Shown piece after piece: positions 34,638 to 44,319 of a stretch of DNA of 64,000 nucleotides. Both the position numbers and the translations under genes were made by a program. The DNA lies in assembly GCF_015223195.1 (NCBI RefSeq), contig NZ_JADFUA010000005.1, positions 62,001 through 126,000 on the forward strand. The letters run 5' to 3'. The notes below the pieces were generated by a model. The model had not been told where the DNA came from. It made no database searches and saw only the letters and a program-made list of their open reading frames with translations. The number at the start of each line of letters is the position of its first letter. Position 1 is the first letter of the stretch. The DNA is from Chitinilyticum piscinae. Its GTDB lineage: Bacteria; Pseudomonadota; Gammaproteobacteria; Burkholderiales; Chitinibacteraceae.

Positions 34638-36032
34638 TTAGGCACGTCGCCAGGTCGTCACGCCCGCCTTGTCTTCCAGCACGATGCCGGCCGCGGCCAG
34701 CTCGTCACGGATACGGTCGCCTTCGGCCCAGTTCTTCGCGGCCCGCGCGTCGCGCCGCGCGACGATGGCAGCCTCGATGCGCTCGGCGCTCCATTCGCCT
34801 TCTCCGCCTGCACCGGCCTGCAGGAAGGCTTGCGGTTCGCGCTGCAGCAAACCGAGAATCCCGGCCAGAGTTTTCAGTTCACCCGCCAGTTGTGCGCCCT
34901 GCTCGGTGCCTGCGTGGCGATTGGCCTCGCTGGCCAGATCGAACAGCACGGCCATTGCATCCGAAGTGGCAAAATCATCGTCCATCGCCGCCTTGAAGCG
35001 TGCAGCATGCGGTTCGGCCCAATCAATATCTACGTCAGCCGGCGCAACGGTATTCAGGGTGGTGTAGAGTCGTGTCAGTGCATTCTTGGCATCCGTCAGG
35101 TGCACGTCGCTATAGTTCAGCGGGCTGCGGTAATGTGCGCGCAGGATAAAGAAGCGCAGCACTTCGGCATCGAATTTCGCCAGCACGTCACGAATGATGA
35201 AGAAGTTGCCCAGGCTCTTCGACATCTTCTCGTTGTCGACGTTGATGAAGCCGTTGTGCAGCCAGTAATTCACATACTGGTGGCCGTGCGCACCTTCGCT
35301 TTGCGCGATTTCATTTTCATGGTGCGGGAATTGCAAATCCTCGCCGCCACCGTGAATGTCGAAATGCTCGCCCAGATGGTGGCAGCTCATTGCCGAACAT
35401 TCGATATGCCAGCCCGGACGCCCCTTGCCCCAGGGCGAATCCCATTTCACCTCCGCCGGCTCATCGGCCTTTGCGGCCTTCCACAGCACGAAATCACGCG
35501 GGTCGCGCTTGTTCGGATCGACCTCGACGCGCTCGCCCGCACGCTGTTCGTCGAAATCCTTGCGCGAGAGCTTGCCGTAGCCATCGAAATCCTTCACCGA
35601 GTAATACACGTCGCCATTCGGCGCGCTGTAGGCGATGCCCTTGTCAAACAGTTTGCCAATAATGGCCTGCATGCCACCGACATGCTCGGTCGCTTTGGGC
35701 TCATGATCGGGACGGATGACGCCGAGTGCGGCAAAATCCTCATTCATCGCTGCAATGAAGCGCTCGGTCAGGTTCTGGATGGGCTCGCCGTTTTCGACGG
35801 CCCGCTTGATGATCTTGTCGTCGATGTCCGTGATGTTGCGCACGTAGTTCACGTGATAGCCCGAACTGCGCAGCCAGCGCGCCACCATGTCGAACACCAC
35901 CACCATGCGCGCATGCCCGATATGACAGTAGTCGTACACCGTCATGCCGCACACGTACATGTTTACGTGTCCGGGAGTGATCGGGGTAAAGACTTCTTTC
36001 TGACGGGTAAGCGTGTTGTAGAGCGACAGCAT
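34638..36032 (-). CDS. cysS: Cysteine-tRNA ligase
   Basis: A 464-residue class I synthetase, monomer-type length. HIGH is at residues 37-40 ([16 protein letters not shown]), KMSKS near residue 270 ([12 protein letters not shown]), and zinc-binding Cys28 plus the WHIECSAM segment are present. It charges tRNA-Cys. The start at 36032 gives the family N-terminus [15 protein letters not shown], though the ribosome binding site is weak. It is monocistronic and convergent with pgk. Confidence 0.96.
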   Translation of the reverse strand: MLSLYNTLTRQKEVFTPITPGHVNMYVCGMTVYDYCHIGHARMVVVFDMVARWLRSSGYHVNYVRNITDIDDKIIKRAVENGEPIQNLTERFIAAMNEDFAALGVIRPDHEPKATEHVGGMQAIIGKLFDKGIAYSAPNGDVYYSVKDFDGYGKLSRKDFDEQRAGERVEVDPNKRDPRDFVLWKAAKADEPAEVKWDSPWGKGRPGWHIECSAMSCHHLGEHFDIHGGGEDLQFPHHENEIAQSEGAHGHQYVNYWLHNGFINVDNEKMSKSLGNFFIIRDVLAKFDAEVLRFFILRAHYRSPLNYSDVHLTDAKNALTRLYTTLNTVAPADVDIDWAEPHAARFKAAMDDDFATSDAMAVLFDLASEANRHAGTEQGAQLAGELKTLAGILGLLQREPQAFLQAGAGGEGEWSAERIEAAIVARRDARAAKNWAEGDRIRDELAAAGIVLEDKAGVTTWRRA

Positions 36033-36144
36033 GAGTGGCAGTCCGGCGTTGGCAAAAAAGCAATTCTAGCAAATGCGTCAAGAGCCCGTATGGCGACTTC
36101 CCGCTAGTGGGCTGAATTCAAGACACGCAGCACAGCAACAACTT

Positions 36145-36193
36145 GGGTATATGCTCACAGCTTCTTCAAATTGACGCCTGTAGCAATATACCC
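36145..36193. repeat. GGGTATAT inverted repeat, second unit
   Basis: The left arm GGGTATATGCTCACAGC (36145-36161) and right arm GCCTGTAGCAATATACCC (36176-36193) are complementary with small mismatches, enclosing 14 bases. It abuts and slightly overlaps the phaA terminator stem. Confidence 0.7.
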
Positions 36194-36228
36194 ATGAAAA
36201 AACCCGCAGCAGCGGGTTTTTTCATGGG
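36191..36228 (-). terminator. Intrinsic terminator of the phaC-phaA unit
   Basis: A 17-bp perfect stem, CCCATGAAAAAACCCGC (36191-36207) with GCGGGTTTTTTCATGGG (36212-36228), and an AGCA loop. T-runs occur inside the stem on both strands. It lies 12 bases beyond the phaA stop. Confidence 0.85.
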
Positions 36229-36240
36229 AGGCAAACTGCC

Positions 36241-37422
36241 TTAGTTGCGCTCGACCGCCAGCGCAACGCCCATCCCGCCACCGATACACAGGGTAGCAAT
36301 GCCCTTCTTGGCATCACGGCGCACCATTTCGTGCAGCAAGGTGACCAGCACGCGACAACCGGAGGCACCAATCGGGTGGCCCAGCGCAATCGCGCCACCA
36401 TTCACGTTCACCTTGTCCATGTCCCACTGCATTTCGCGGGCCACGCCCAGCGCCTGGGCGGCAAAGGCTTCGTTGGCCTCGATCAGGTCCACATCGGCCA
36501 GTTGCCAGCCGGCACGCTCGAGCACGCGCTTGGTCGCCGGCACCGGGCCCATGCCCATGATGCTCGGATCAACACCGGCGGAAGCCGCCGCGCGAATCGT
36601 CGCCAGCGGCTTAAGGCCCAGTGCGGCAGCCTTTTCGGCAGTCATCAGCATCACGGCGGCAGCGCCGTCGTTGATACCCGAGGCGTTGCCGGCGGTCACA
36701 GAACCTTCCTTGTCGAAGGCCGGACGCAGCTTCGCCAGACCGTCAGCGGATGCATTGGTCTTGATGAATTCGTCATTGGCAAACACGACCGGGTCGCCCT
36801 TCTTTTGCGGGATGGTGACCGGCGTGATTTCGGCTGCGAAGCGCCCTGCTGCTTGCGCGGCAGCCGCTTTCTGCTGGCTGGCCAGCGCCAGGGCATCCTG
36901 TTCTTCGCGGGTAATGCCGTACTTTTTGGCGATGTTTTCGGCGGTGACGCCCATGTGGTAGCCCTGATACACGTCGGTCAGGCCGTCGTACACCATGCTG
37001 TCCACCAGCGAAGCATTGCCCATGCGGAAACCGTCACGGCTGCCCGGCAGGATGTGCGGAGAAGCGCTCATGTTTTCCTGACCGCCGGCAATCACGATTT
37101 CGTTCTCGCCACTCAGGATGGACTGCATGCCCAACGCAACCGCCTTGAGTCCGGAGCCACAGACCTGATTGATGGTCAGCGCCGGTACGGCATCCGGAAT
37201 GCCTGCCTTGCGCAGAGCCTGACGGGCCGGGTTCTGCCCCAGGCCTGCCGTCAGCACGTTGCCGAGAATAACCTCGCTCACGGCCTCCGGAGCCACGCCG
37301 GTTTTGGCCAGCAGATCACGGATGATGATGGCACCCAGCTCTGGTGCAGAGACCTTGGCGAGGCTGCCGCCGAAATTACCCAGAGCGGTGCGCTGCGCAG
37401 CAACGATGACGATGTCAGTCAT
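36241..37422 (-). CDS. phaA: Acetyl-CoA acetyltransferase (PHA biosynthesis thiolase)
   Basis: A 393-residue type II thiolase that condenses two acetyl-CoA to acetoacetyl-CoA. The nucleophile is Cys88 ([10 protein letters not shown]). The catalytic His is in [10 protein letters not shown] and the second Cys in CIGGGMG. GGGAG six bases upstream supports the ATG at 37422. It follows phaC by about 100 bases on the same strand, so its product probably feeds polyhydroxybutyrate synthesis. The reductase gene phaB is not in the window. Confidence 0.93.
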   Translation of the reverse strand: MTDIVIVAAQRTALGNFGGSLAKVSAPELGAIIIRDLLAKTGVAPEAVSEVILGNVLTAGLGQNPARQALRKAGIPDAVPALTINQVCGSGLKAVALGMQSILSGENEIVIAGGQENMSASPHILPGSRDGFRMGNASLVDSMVYDGLTDVYQGYHMGVTAENIAKKYGITREEQDALALASQQKAAAAQAAGRFAAEITPVTIPQKKGDPVVFANDEFIKTNASADGLAKLRPAFDKEGSVTAGNASGINDGAAAVMLMTAEKAAALGLKPLATIRAAASAGVDPSIMGMGPVPATKRVLERAGWQLADVDLIEANEAFAAQALGVAREMQWDMDKVNVNGGAIALGHPIGASGCRVLVTLLHEMVRRDAKKGIATLCIGGGMGVALAVERN

Positions 37423-37525
37423 GTAAAACTCCCATGTGATTATGTTTTGTTAACAGAGTCAGTTTTAGGTAATCAACTACACCACAATTCCAATCAATCG
37501 GGCAAGAAAACTCCTGCCCGCTGCA

Positions 37526-39235
37526 TCAGATCCGCTCTTTCACATAGCGACCCGGTGCGGGCTCGATGACCTTGTATTTGGCATTGCCCGGTTTTTTCGG
37601 AGCAGCGACCTGCTCGCCGGAACGGTTACCAAGCCACTGGCTCCAGTCCTGCCACCAGCTGCCGGGACGGGATTCAGCCCCCTCCAGCCAGGCCTCGGCC
37701 TCCTCCGGCAGCGCCTCGTTCACCCAGTAATTGCGCTTGTTGCTGGTGACCGGGTTGATGGCTCCGGCAATGTGGCCGGATGCCCCCAGCACGAAGCGGA
37801 TCGGCCCGCTGAAAATGCCGGTGGTACGGTAGGCGGATTGCCAGGGAACAATATGGTCTTCGCGGGCGGCAAAGATATAGGTCGGCACATCGACCTTGGT
37901 CAGGTCGATCGGTACACCGCACAGGCTGAACGAATTCGGCTTGGTGAGGTTGTTTTCCAGATACATGTTGCGCAGGAAGAAGGTATGCATCGGCAGTGCC
38001 AGATTGGCGCCGTCGTTGTTCCAGTACAGCAGATCGAAAGGCGGCGGCGTCTGACCCTTCAAGTAATTATTGACCACGTAGTTCCAGATCAGGTCATTGG
38101 CGCGCAGTGAGGCAAATGTGCGCGCCAGCTCCTTGCCGGAGACCACGCCGCCACGGGCCACCTGCGTTTCCCGCTGGATGACGGTATTCCAGTCGAAGCA
38201 GTGCTTGATATCCCCCGGCTCGGTGTGATCCAGCATGACGGTCATGAGGGTGATCGATTCAAACCAGTCCAGGCCACGCGCCTGCATGACCGGAATGCTG
38301 GTCGTGACGATTTCACCACCGATGCAGAACGACAGCACATTCATTTTCTCGCGAGCGGTAATCTCGCGCACAACTCGCCCGGCTTCGAGCACGCCGCGCT
38401 CGATGTAATCATCCCATTGCAGGTTTCCCAGCTCCGGAGTAACCGATTTCCAGGACACCAGGAAGGTCGTGAAACCCTGCTCGACGATATAGCGCATCAT
38501 CGAATTTTCCGGCTGCAGGTCCATGATGTAGTACTTGTTCACGCAAGGCGGCACCACCAGCAAGGGGCGGTCGTAGACCTTGGCGGTGGACGGGGTGTAC
38601 TGGATCAACTGGAAAAGTTCATTTTCGAAAATGACACTACCCGGAGTGATTGCCAGATTGCCACCGACTTCGAACTTGCTTTCGTCGGTCATGGTAATCG
38701 TGCCGCGCTCCATATCAGCCAGCAGTTTTTTCATGCCCTCCTGCAGGCTTTCCCCCTTGGTGTCGACGGCGAGTTTCAGCACTTCCGGGTTGGTCAGGGC
38801 GAAATTGGCAGGGCTGATGGCATCGACAAACTGCCGGGTGAAAAACGCGATCTTTTCACGGGTAGCTTCATCCGAATGGCTGCTGTCAGCGAGGTTCACC
38901 AGCCAGCGGCTGGTGATCAGGTAATTCTGTTTGATGTAATCGAATAGCGGGGTTTCCCACTCCGGAGCCTTGAAACGGCGATCCCCACCTTTTTCACTGG
39001 CAGGCTTTTCTGCCGCCGGTTTGGCACCGATCAGCCCCAGCCACAGATTCAGGTGTTCCTGATAATAATTGGTGTGATGCTCAAGCCACTGGCCATGATT
39101 CTGCGAAAAATGCTGGATGAGATCATGCAGCATCGTCACGGGCTGCGCAGGGGCATCCGGGACTTTGGCGGCATTGATCCAGCCCTGCATCCATTGCTGG
39201 TTGGCGAGGGTCAGCTGTTTGAAAAACGATTCCAT
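37526..39235 (-). CDS. phaC: Class I poly(3-hydroxyalkanoate) synthase PhaC
   Basis: A 569-residue PHA polymerase. The lipase-like box reads SFCIGG with nucleophile Cys304; the residue two before Cys is Ser rather than the usual Gly. The catalytic Asp lies in FAAREDHIVPW and His in GASGHIAGAINP. Other class I features are VPPCVNKYYIMDLQPENSM and the C-terminal W-rich segment (PGSWWQDWSQWL). The ATG at 39235 gives the natural N-terminus MESFFKQLT; an extension of 32 codons is less likely. It polymerises hydroxyacyl-CoA at the granule surface, with phaA downstream. Confidence 0.94.
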   Translation of the reverse strand: MESFFKQLTLANQQWMQGWINAAKVPDAPAQPVTMLHDLIQHFSQNHGQWLEHHTNYYQEHLNLWLGLIGAKPAAEKPASEKGGDRRFKAPEWETPLFDYIKQNYLITSRWLVNLADSSHSDEATREKIAFFTRQFVDAISPANFALTNPEVLKLAVDTKGESLQEGMKKLLADMERGTITMTDESKFEVGGNLAITPGSVIFENELFQLIQYTPSTAKVYDRPLLVVPPCVNKYYIMDLQPENSMMRYIVEQGFTTFLVSWKSVTPELGNLQWDDYIERGVLEAGRVVREITAREKMNVLSFCIGGEIVTTSIPVMQARGLDWFESITLMTVMLDHTEPGDIKHCFDWNTVIQRETQVARGGVVSGKELARTFASLRANDLIWNYVVNNYLKGQTPPPFDLLYWNNDGANLALPMHTFFLRNMYLENNLTKPNSFSLCGVPIDLTKVDVPTYIFAAREDHIVPWQSAYRTTGIFSGPIRFVLGASGHIAGAINPVTSNKRNYWVNEALPEEAEAWLEGAESRPGSWWQDWSQWLGNRSGEQVAAPKKPGNAKYKVIEPAPGRYVKERI

Positions 39236-39399
39236 CGAAGGATTGGACAGCACGTTCAGGTCTCCGGTACAGGCGTTGTGGCAATTGATTCTAGCAAGAG
39301 TATTGTGCAACGCAACATTACCGTCATTCAAATTACGTGAAAGTCATGGGAAATTTTAATGCTGTGTCTGCAAAATGTTCGCATACGCCTTGTTTTAAC

Positions 39400-39444
39400 A
39401 TGACATTTCGGCTTTTTCTGCGTAAAATCAGTATCAACTGATAC
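39400..39444 (+). promoter_or_regulatory. Predicted promoter and operator-like palindrome of the PBP7-type gene
   Basis: ATGACA (39400-39405) and TAAAAT (39423-39428) are 17 bases apart. Directly after the -10 box, GTATCAACTGATAC (39431-39444) is an inverted repeat with 6-base arms and a 2-base centre, a position suited to a repressor. Confidence 0.5.
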
Positions 39445-39466
39445 TCGTTGTTTTTTGGAGTCGGCA

Positions 39467-40504
39467 ATGCGCAAAGCCTTGCTCTATCTCACCGCAGCCC
39501 TTCTCTCCGTCGGCGTTGCCGCCACTTCCGCCGCCAGCAGCACACAGACTGGCAGCAAGGTCACCAAGTCATCGACCAAAAAAGTCGAGAAAAAACAAGC
39601 CAAAACCCAGACTAGCCCGTCCAGAAAATCCGCAAAGACCAGTACCGGCAAAACCTCGGTCAAGCAGCAGGCCGTAGCCAATGCCCGCCGCGAAGTCAGC
39701 GTCACACCGGTAGTTGCTGCAGCCAGCACGATCGACAGCCCGGGCCTACGCTCGGCCAATGCGCTGGTTCTCAACGCCCTGACCGGTCAGGTGATGTATG
39801 AGAAAAATGCCGATCGGGCCACCCCGATCGCGTCGATCACCAAAGTCATGACTGCGATGGTGGTTCTCGATGCAAATCTGCCGCTGAATGAATTGCTGAC
39901 CATCAATGAAGACGACATTGATACGCTGAAAAACACCACCTCCCGCCTGAGCGTGGGTACCCAGCTCACACGCGGCGAAATGCTGCTTCTGGCGCTGATG
40001 TCTTCAGAAAATCGCGCCGCCTCGGCACTGGGCCGCTACTACCCCGGCGGCAAAGCGGTCTTCATCCAGAAAATGAACGAGAAAGCCCTGCAACTGGGCA
40101 TGACACACAGCCGCTTTCTTGACAGCAATGGCCTGAATCCGGGCAACGTATCGACACCACGCGACCTGGCGCTGATGGTCAAGGCGGCAGCCCGCTACCC
40201 CGCGATCCAGCAATTCTCCACCAGTAGTGAATATGTACTGACCTCCAATCTGAGTGGCCGCGAGATGGCTTTCCGCAACACCAATCCTCTGGTGAAATCG
40301 GAAGACTGGGAAATCACGCTAACCAAAACCGGTTACATCAGCGAAGCCGGCCGCTGCCTCGTGATGCAGACCACCATCAATGGCGCACCGGTTGTGATGG
40401 TTTTGATGGATTCCGATGGCAAGCAGTCGCGCATTGGCGACGCACAGCGCGTGAAAAAGTGGCTGGAGACATTCCACCCTCCGCAAGCGCAGCGGGCGGG
40501 CTAA
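39467..40504 (+). CDS. pbpG: D-alanyl-D-alanine endopeptidase/carboxypeptidase (PBP7 type)
   Basis: A 345-residue low-molecular-weight penicillin-binding protein. A signal peptide (MRKALLYLTAALLSVGVAATSAAS) is followed by a 60-residue Lys/Ser/Thr-rich linker with no homology. The S11 peptidase domain has SITK (SxxK), SEN (SxN) and LTKTGY (KTG). It lacks the long C-terminal domain and amphipathic helix of PBP5, and so fits PbpG. It cleaves peptidoglycan cross-links in the periplasm. GGAG seven bases upstream sets the start at 39467. Confidence 0.88.
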   Translation: MRKALLYLTAALLSVGVAATSAASSTQTGSKVTKSSTKKVEKKQAKTQTSPSRKSAKTSTGKTSVKQQAVANARREVSVTPVVAAASTIDSPGLRSANALVLNALTGQVMYEKNADRATPIASITKVMTAMVVLDANLPLNELLTINEDDIDTLKNTTSRLSVGTQLTRGEMLLLALMSSENRAASALGRYYPGGKAVFIQKMNEKALQLGMTHSRFLDSNGLNPGNVSTPRDLALMVKAAARYPAIQQFSTSSEYVLTSNLSGREMAFRNTNPLVKSEDWEITLTKTGYISEAGRCLVMQTTINGAPVVMVLMDSDGKQSRIGDAQRVKKWLETFHPPQAQRAG

Positions 40505-40508
40505 AAGC

Positions 40509-40535
40509 AAAAGGACTTCCAAGCGAAGTCCTTTT
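40509..40535 (+). terminator. Intrinsic terminator of the PBP7-type gene
   Basis: AAAAGGACTTC / GAAGTCCTTTT (40509-40519 and 40525-40535) with a CAAGC loop and further Ts. It is symmetric and could also end the convergent yjfB-like transcript. Confidence 0.88.
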
Positions 40536-40554
40536 TTCTTGACTGACCAGGCAC

Positions 40555-40740
40555 TCAGGCAAACGTATCAACATTCTGCCCCAGATTGGGAGGATTGACG
40601 GAGCCCGCCGGAGCCGGCAGCGCGTCCAGCAGACTCATGACCGTTTGCTCCTGGATATCCAGAGCCTTGCGCAACATCAGCAGCGGCGCCGGATTGCTTG
40701 CCACAGCCGCACTGGCGGCACTTACCAGACCTGCATCCAT
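40555..40740 (-). CDS. YjfB family protein (putative motility-associated small protein)
   Basis: A 61-residue protein. Its centre and end (LLMLRKALDIQEQTVMSLLDALP...NPPNLGQNVDTFA) match the YjfB family, in which the pattern LKKAMDxQ...NPPxLGxxID is conserved. Members are often expressed with flagellar genes; the function is unknown. An AGGAGG site and the ATG at 40740 support expression. Promoter and palindrome lie just upstream. Confidence 0.8.
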   Translation of the reverse strand: MDAGLVSAASAAVASNPAPLLMLRKALDIQEQTVMSLLDALPAPAGSVNPPNLGQNVDTFA

Positions 40741-40772
40741 ATCGAGCCTCCTGCCTCAATTCATTCAGCTTC

Positions 40773-40802
40773 ACTATACGCCGACAATTGTGCAATTGTC
40801 AG
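40773..40802 (-). promoter_or_regulatory. Predicted promoter of the YjfB-family gene with internal palindrome
   Basis: On the minus strand CTGACA (40802-40797) and TATAGT (40778-40773) are 18 bases apart. Most of the spacer and part of the -35 box are occupied by the perfect palindrome GACAATTG-TG-CAATTGTC (40783-40800), a likely operator. Confidence 0.5.
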
Positions 40803-40859
40803 CATGCGGGCGCGCACACAGCACAAGCACAAGCACGCCTAAGGCAGTAAAATGCGCGG

Positions 40860-43800
40860 ATGACTACACCCGCCTTTATCCACCTCCGCTTTCATTCCGA
40901 ATTTTCCGTCACTGATGGCATCGTGCGTATTGATGACGCCGTCGCGCACGCCAAGGCGCTGGGCATGCCCGCGCTGGGCGTTGCCGACCTGGCCAACCTG
41001 TTCGGAATGGTCAAACACTACAAGGCCTGCCGCAATGCCGGCATCAAACCCATCGTCGGCGTCGATGCCTGGATCGAAAATGGGGAGGATCCCGACAGCC
41101 CGACCCGTGTCCAGCTGATCTGCAAGAATCGCAACGGTTACGGCCGGCTGTGCGAACTGCTGACACGTGCCTATCTGGAAAACCAGACCCGCGGGCAGGC
41201 CGAGCTGAAAAAGGAGTGGCTGCTTGAAGGCGACAACAGCGGACTGATCTGCCTCTCCGGTGCCCATCAGGGAGAAATCGGGCTGGCATTGCTGGCTGGC
41301 AATGACGAACTGGCCGAGCAGCTCACGCACTGGTGGGAGCAACGCTTCCCCGGATCCTTCTATCTGGAGTTGCAACGCAGTGGCAAGCCGGAATGCGAGG
41401 CCAGCATACAAGGACACCTATGGCTCGCCAGCCAAATGAATTTACCGGTTGTAGCCACACACCCCATACAATTCATGGAGCAGGACGACTTCAAGGCCCA
41501 TGAAGCCCGCTGCTGCATCGCCCAGGGCTACGTACTCGCGGACAAACGGCGCCCCAAACTGTTCACCGAAGAACAGTATTTCAAAAACCCGCAGCAGATG
41601 GCCGAGCTGTTTGCCGACATCCCGGAAGCGCTGGCCAATACCGTCACCATCGCCCAGCGCTGCAACCTTTCCGTCCAGCTCGGCAAAAACTTCCTGCCGC
41701 TATTTCCAACCCCGGACGGCATGACGCTGGACGACTACCTGGTACACTTGGCCAAGGAAGGCCTGGAAATGCGCCTGGCCCAGCTCTACCCGGACGAGGA
41801 AAAGCGCAATGCCGAGCGCCCGCGCTACCTGGACCGGCTGAAGTTCGAAACCGACACCATCATCCAGATGGGCTTCCCGGGCTACTTCCTCATCGTTGCG
41901 GACTTTATCGTCTGGGGCAAACAGAATGGCTGCCCGGTCGGCCCGGGCCGTGGCTCGGGCGCGGGCTCGCTGGTGGCCTACGCACTGGGCATTACCGACA
42001 TTGATCCGACAGCGTATGCCCTGCTGTTCGAGCGCTTTCTGAATCCCGAACGCGTCTCGATGCCCGACTTTGACATCGACTTCTGCCAGGACAACCGCTG
42101 GCGCGTGATCGAATACGTACGCGAAAAATACGGCGCCGAGGCCGTAAGCCAGATTGCCACCTTTGGTACCATGGCCGCCAAGGCCGTGGTACGCGACGTC
42201 GGCCGCGTACTCGATCTGCCCTACATGTTCTGTGATGGACTATCCAAACTCATTCCGGCCGCGCCCGGCAAGCACTTCAGTCTCGATGACGCCTATGAAA
42301 TGGTGCCGGAACTGAAGCAGCGCGTGGACAACGAAGACGAAGTCAAACAGCTGTGGGAGCTGGCCAAAAAGCTCGAAGGCATGACGCGCAACATCGGCAT
42401 GCACGCCGGAGGCGTACTGATTGCACCGGGCAAGATCACCGATTTCTGCCCGGTCTATCAGGCCAGCGGCGCCGACGCCTCGCCGGTGTCGATGCTCGAC
42501 AAGGATGACGTCGAACAAATCGGGCTGGTGAAGTTCGACTTTCTGGGCCTCAGAAACCTGACGATTATCGAGCTCGCACTGCAATACATCAAGGATGCCA
42601 CCGGAGAATACCTCGACCTGATGAGTCTGGGCTTTGAAGACCAGGCCGCGTATCAGGTCTTCCGTGATGCCAATACCACCGGCGTCTTCCAGGTGGAATC
42701 GGACGGCATGAAGCGTCTGCTGGAAAAGCTGCAGCCCGACCGTTTCGAAGACATCATCGCGGTATTGGCACTTTACCGCCCCGGGCCGCTGGGCTCAGGG
42801 ATGGTCGACACCTTCATCAACCGCAAGAAAGGCCTGGAAGAGCCCGATTACTTCCACCCCGATCTGGAAAAATGCCTGGAGCCGACCTACGGCGTTATCG
42901 TGTATCAGGAACAGGTCATGCAGATCTCGCAGATCATCGGCGGCTACACGCTGGGTGGTGCCGACATGCTGCGTCGTGCGATGGGCAAGAAAAAACCCGA
43001 GGAAATGGCCAAGCACCGCACGACCATTGCCGAAGGCGCAGCAAAAAAAGGCTACGACCCCCAGCTTGCCGAAATGCTGTTCGACCTGATGACCAAATTC
43101 GCCGAGTATGGCTTCAACAAGTCGCACACGGCCGCCTATGCGGTGGTCAGCTATCACACTGCCTGGCTGAAGGCGCATTATCCCGCCGCCTTCATGGCCG
43201 CCACCATGTCCTCCGAACTGGACAACACCGACCAGCTCAAGGTCTTCTACGATGACTGCGTAGAAAAGAACAAGCTGGATGTGCTGCCACCGGACATCAA
43301 CCAGAGTTTCTACCGCTTTGTGCCTGTCGGGAAAAACCAGATCCGCTATGCACTCGGTGCAATCAAGGGCGTGGGCGAAGGCGCCATCGAGATGATCGTG
43401 AAAGAGCGCGAAGCCAACGGACCATTCATGGATCTGTACGACTTTTGCCGTCGCACCGACAAAAAGGAAGTCAACAAGCGCGTCATCGAGGCCCTGATCC
43501 GCGGCGGCGCCTTCGACAGCATCGACGACCACCGCGCGCGCCTGCTGGCCAACGTCGAACAAGCCATGTCACTGGCGGAAACCGAAGCCGCGAACCGCAA
43601 CCAGGGCTCACTGTTCGACATGTTCGAGGCCGAGGCGACACCGGGAGTTGAAATGATCGATGTGCCGCGCTGGGATGACAAAGTCAAACTGGCCGAGGAA
43701 AAGACCGCGATCGGCTATTACCTGTCCGGCCACCCTTTCGATGCGCACGCCAAGGTGATCCGTCCCTTCCTGAAAACCCGGCTTGATCGCCTGCAACCCA

Positions 43801-44309
43801 AAAAGGAACTGCAAACCATCGCCGGCATTGTCAGCGGGCTGCGCATCAAGGATGGCGACCGCGGCCGCATGGCGTTTGTCCAGATCGACGATGGACACGG
43901 CAAGCTGGAAGTGTCGGTCTTCAGCGAAGCTTACGAGGCCAATCGCAACAAGCTGCGTACTGACGCCCTGCTGGTCATCGAGGGCAAGATCAGCGAAGAT
44001 CGCTTCAACGGCGGCGTGCGCGTGATCGCCGAGCGGATTTTTGATGTTGCCGAAGCACGCAGCCGCTTCACCCGCGGCCTGCAACTTGCGGTCACACCCG
44101 AACAGGCCGACCCCGCGCGACTGCGCACACTCCTCACCCCCTATCGCAGCGAAGATTACGGCTGCCCGGTGGTCATCGACTTCAGCACCAGCAGTGCGCG
44201 CTGTCAGATCCGTCTGGCCAGCGACTGGCAGATCCTGCTGCATGACGAACTGCTGGACAGTCTGCGCGAATGGCTGGGCGAGCAGCACGTCAGCCTGCTG
44301 GCTGGCTGA
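40860..44309 (+). CDS. dnaE: DNA polymerase III subunit alpha
   Basis: The 1149-residue replicative polymerase. An N-terminal PHP domain opens with FIHLRFHSEFSVTDGI. The polymerase core includes GPGRGSGAGSLVAYALGITDIDP and MPDFDIDFCQDNR (catalytic aspartates), followed by tandem HhH, an OB fold and the tau-binding C-terminus. Length is normal for the family (E. coli 1160). The ATG at 40860 lies 15 bases after AAGG. A 3-codon frame (ATG CGC GGA TGA, 40852-40863) with better spacing to AAGG overlaps the start and may couple initiation. Confidence 0.96.
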   Translation: MTTPAFIHLRFHSEFSVTDGIVRIDDAVAHAKALGMPALGVADLANLFGMVKHYKACRNAGIKPIVGVDAWIENGEDPDSPTRVQLICKNRNGYGRLCELLTRAYLENQTRGQAELKKEWLLEGDNSGLICLSGAHQGEIGLALLAGNDELAEQLTHWWEQRFPGSFYLELQRSGKPECEASIQGHLWLASQMNLPVVATHPIQFMEQDDFKAHEARCCIAQGYVLADKRRPKLFTEEQYFKNPQQMAELFADIPEALANTVTIAQRCNLSVQLGKNFLPLFPTPDGMTLDDYLVHLAKEGLEMRLAQLYPDEEKRNAERPRYLDRLKFETDTIIQMGFPGYFLIVADFIVWGKQNGCPVGPGRGSGAGSLVAYALGITDIDPTAYALLFERFLNPERVSMPDFDIDFCQDNRWRVIEYVREKYGAEAVSQIATFGTMAAKAVVRDVGRVLDLPYMFCDGLSKLIPAAPGKHFSLDDAYEMVPELKQRVDNEDEVKQLWELAKKLEGMTRNIGMHAGGVLIAPGKITDFCPVYQASGADASPVSMLDKDDVEQIGLVKFDFLGLRNLTIIELALQYIKDATGEYLDLMSLGFEDQAAYQVFRDANTTGVFQVESDGMKRLLEKLQPDRFEDIIAVLALYRPGPLGSGMVDTFINRKKGLEEPDYFHPDLEKCLEPTYGVIVYQEQVMQISQIIGGYTLGGADMLRRAMGKKKPEEMAKHRTTIAEGAAKKGYDPQLAEMLFDLMTKFAEYGFNKSHTAAYAVVSYHTAWLKAHYPAAFMAATMSSELDNTDQLKVFYDDCVEKNKLDVLPPDINQSFYRFVPVGKNQIRYALGAIKGVGEGAIEMIVKEREANGPFMDLYDFCRRTDKKEVNKRVIEALIRGGAFDSIDDHRARLLANVEQAMSLAETEAANRNQGSLFDMFEAEATPGVEMIDVPRWDDKVKLAEEKTAIGYYLSGHPFDAHAKVIRPFLKTRLDRLQPKKELQTIAGIVSGLRIKDGDRGRMAFVQIDDGHGKLEVSVFSEAYEANRNKLRTDALLVIEGKISEDRFNGGVRVIAERIFDVAEARSRFTRGLQLAVTPEQADPARLRTLLTPYRSEDYGCPVVIDFSTSSARCQIRLASDWQILLHDELLDSLREWLGEQHVSLLAG

Positions 44310-44319
44310 GGCACTGCGC

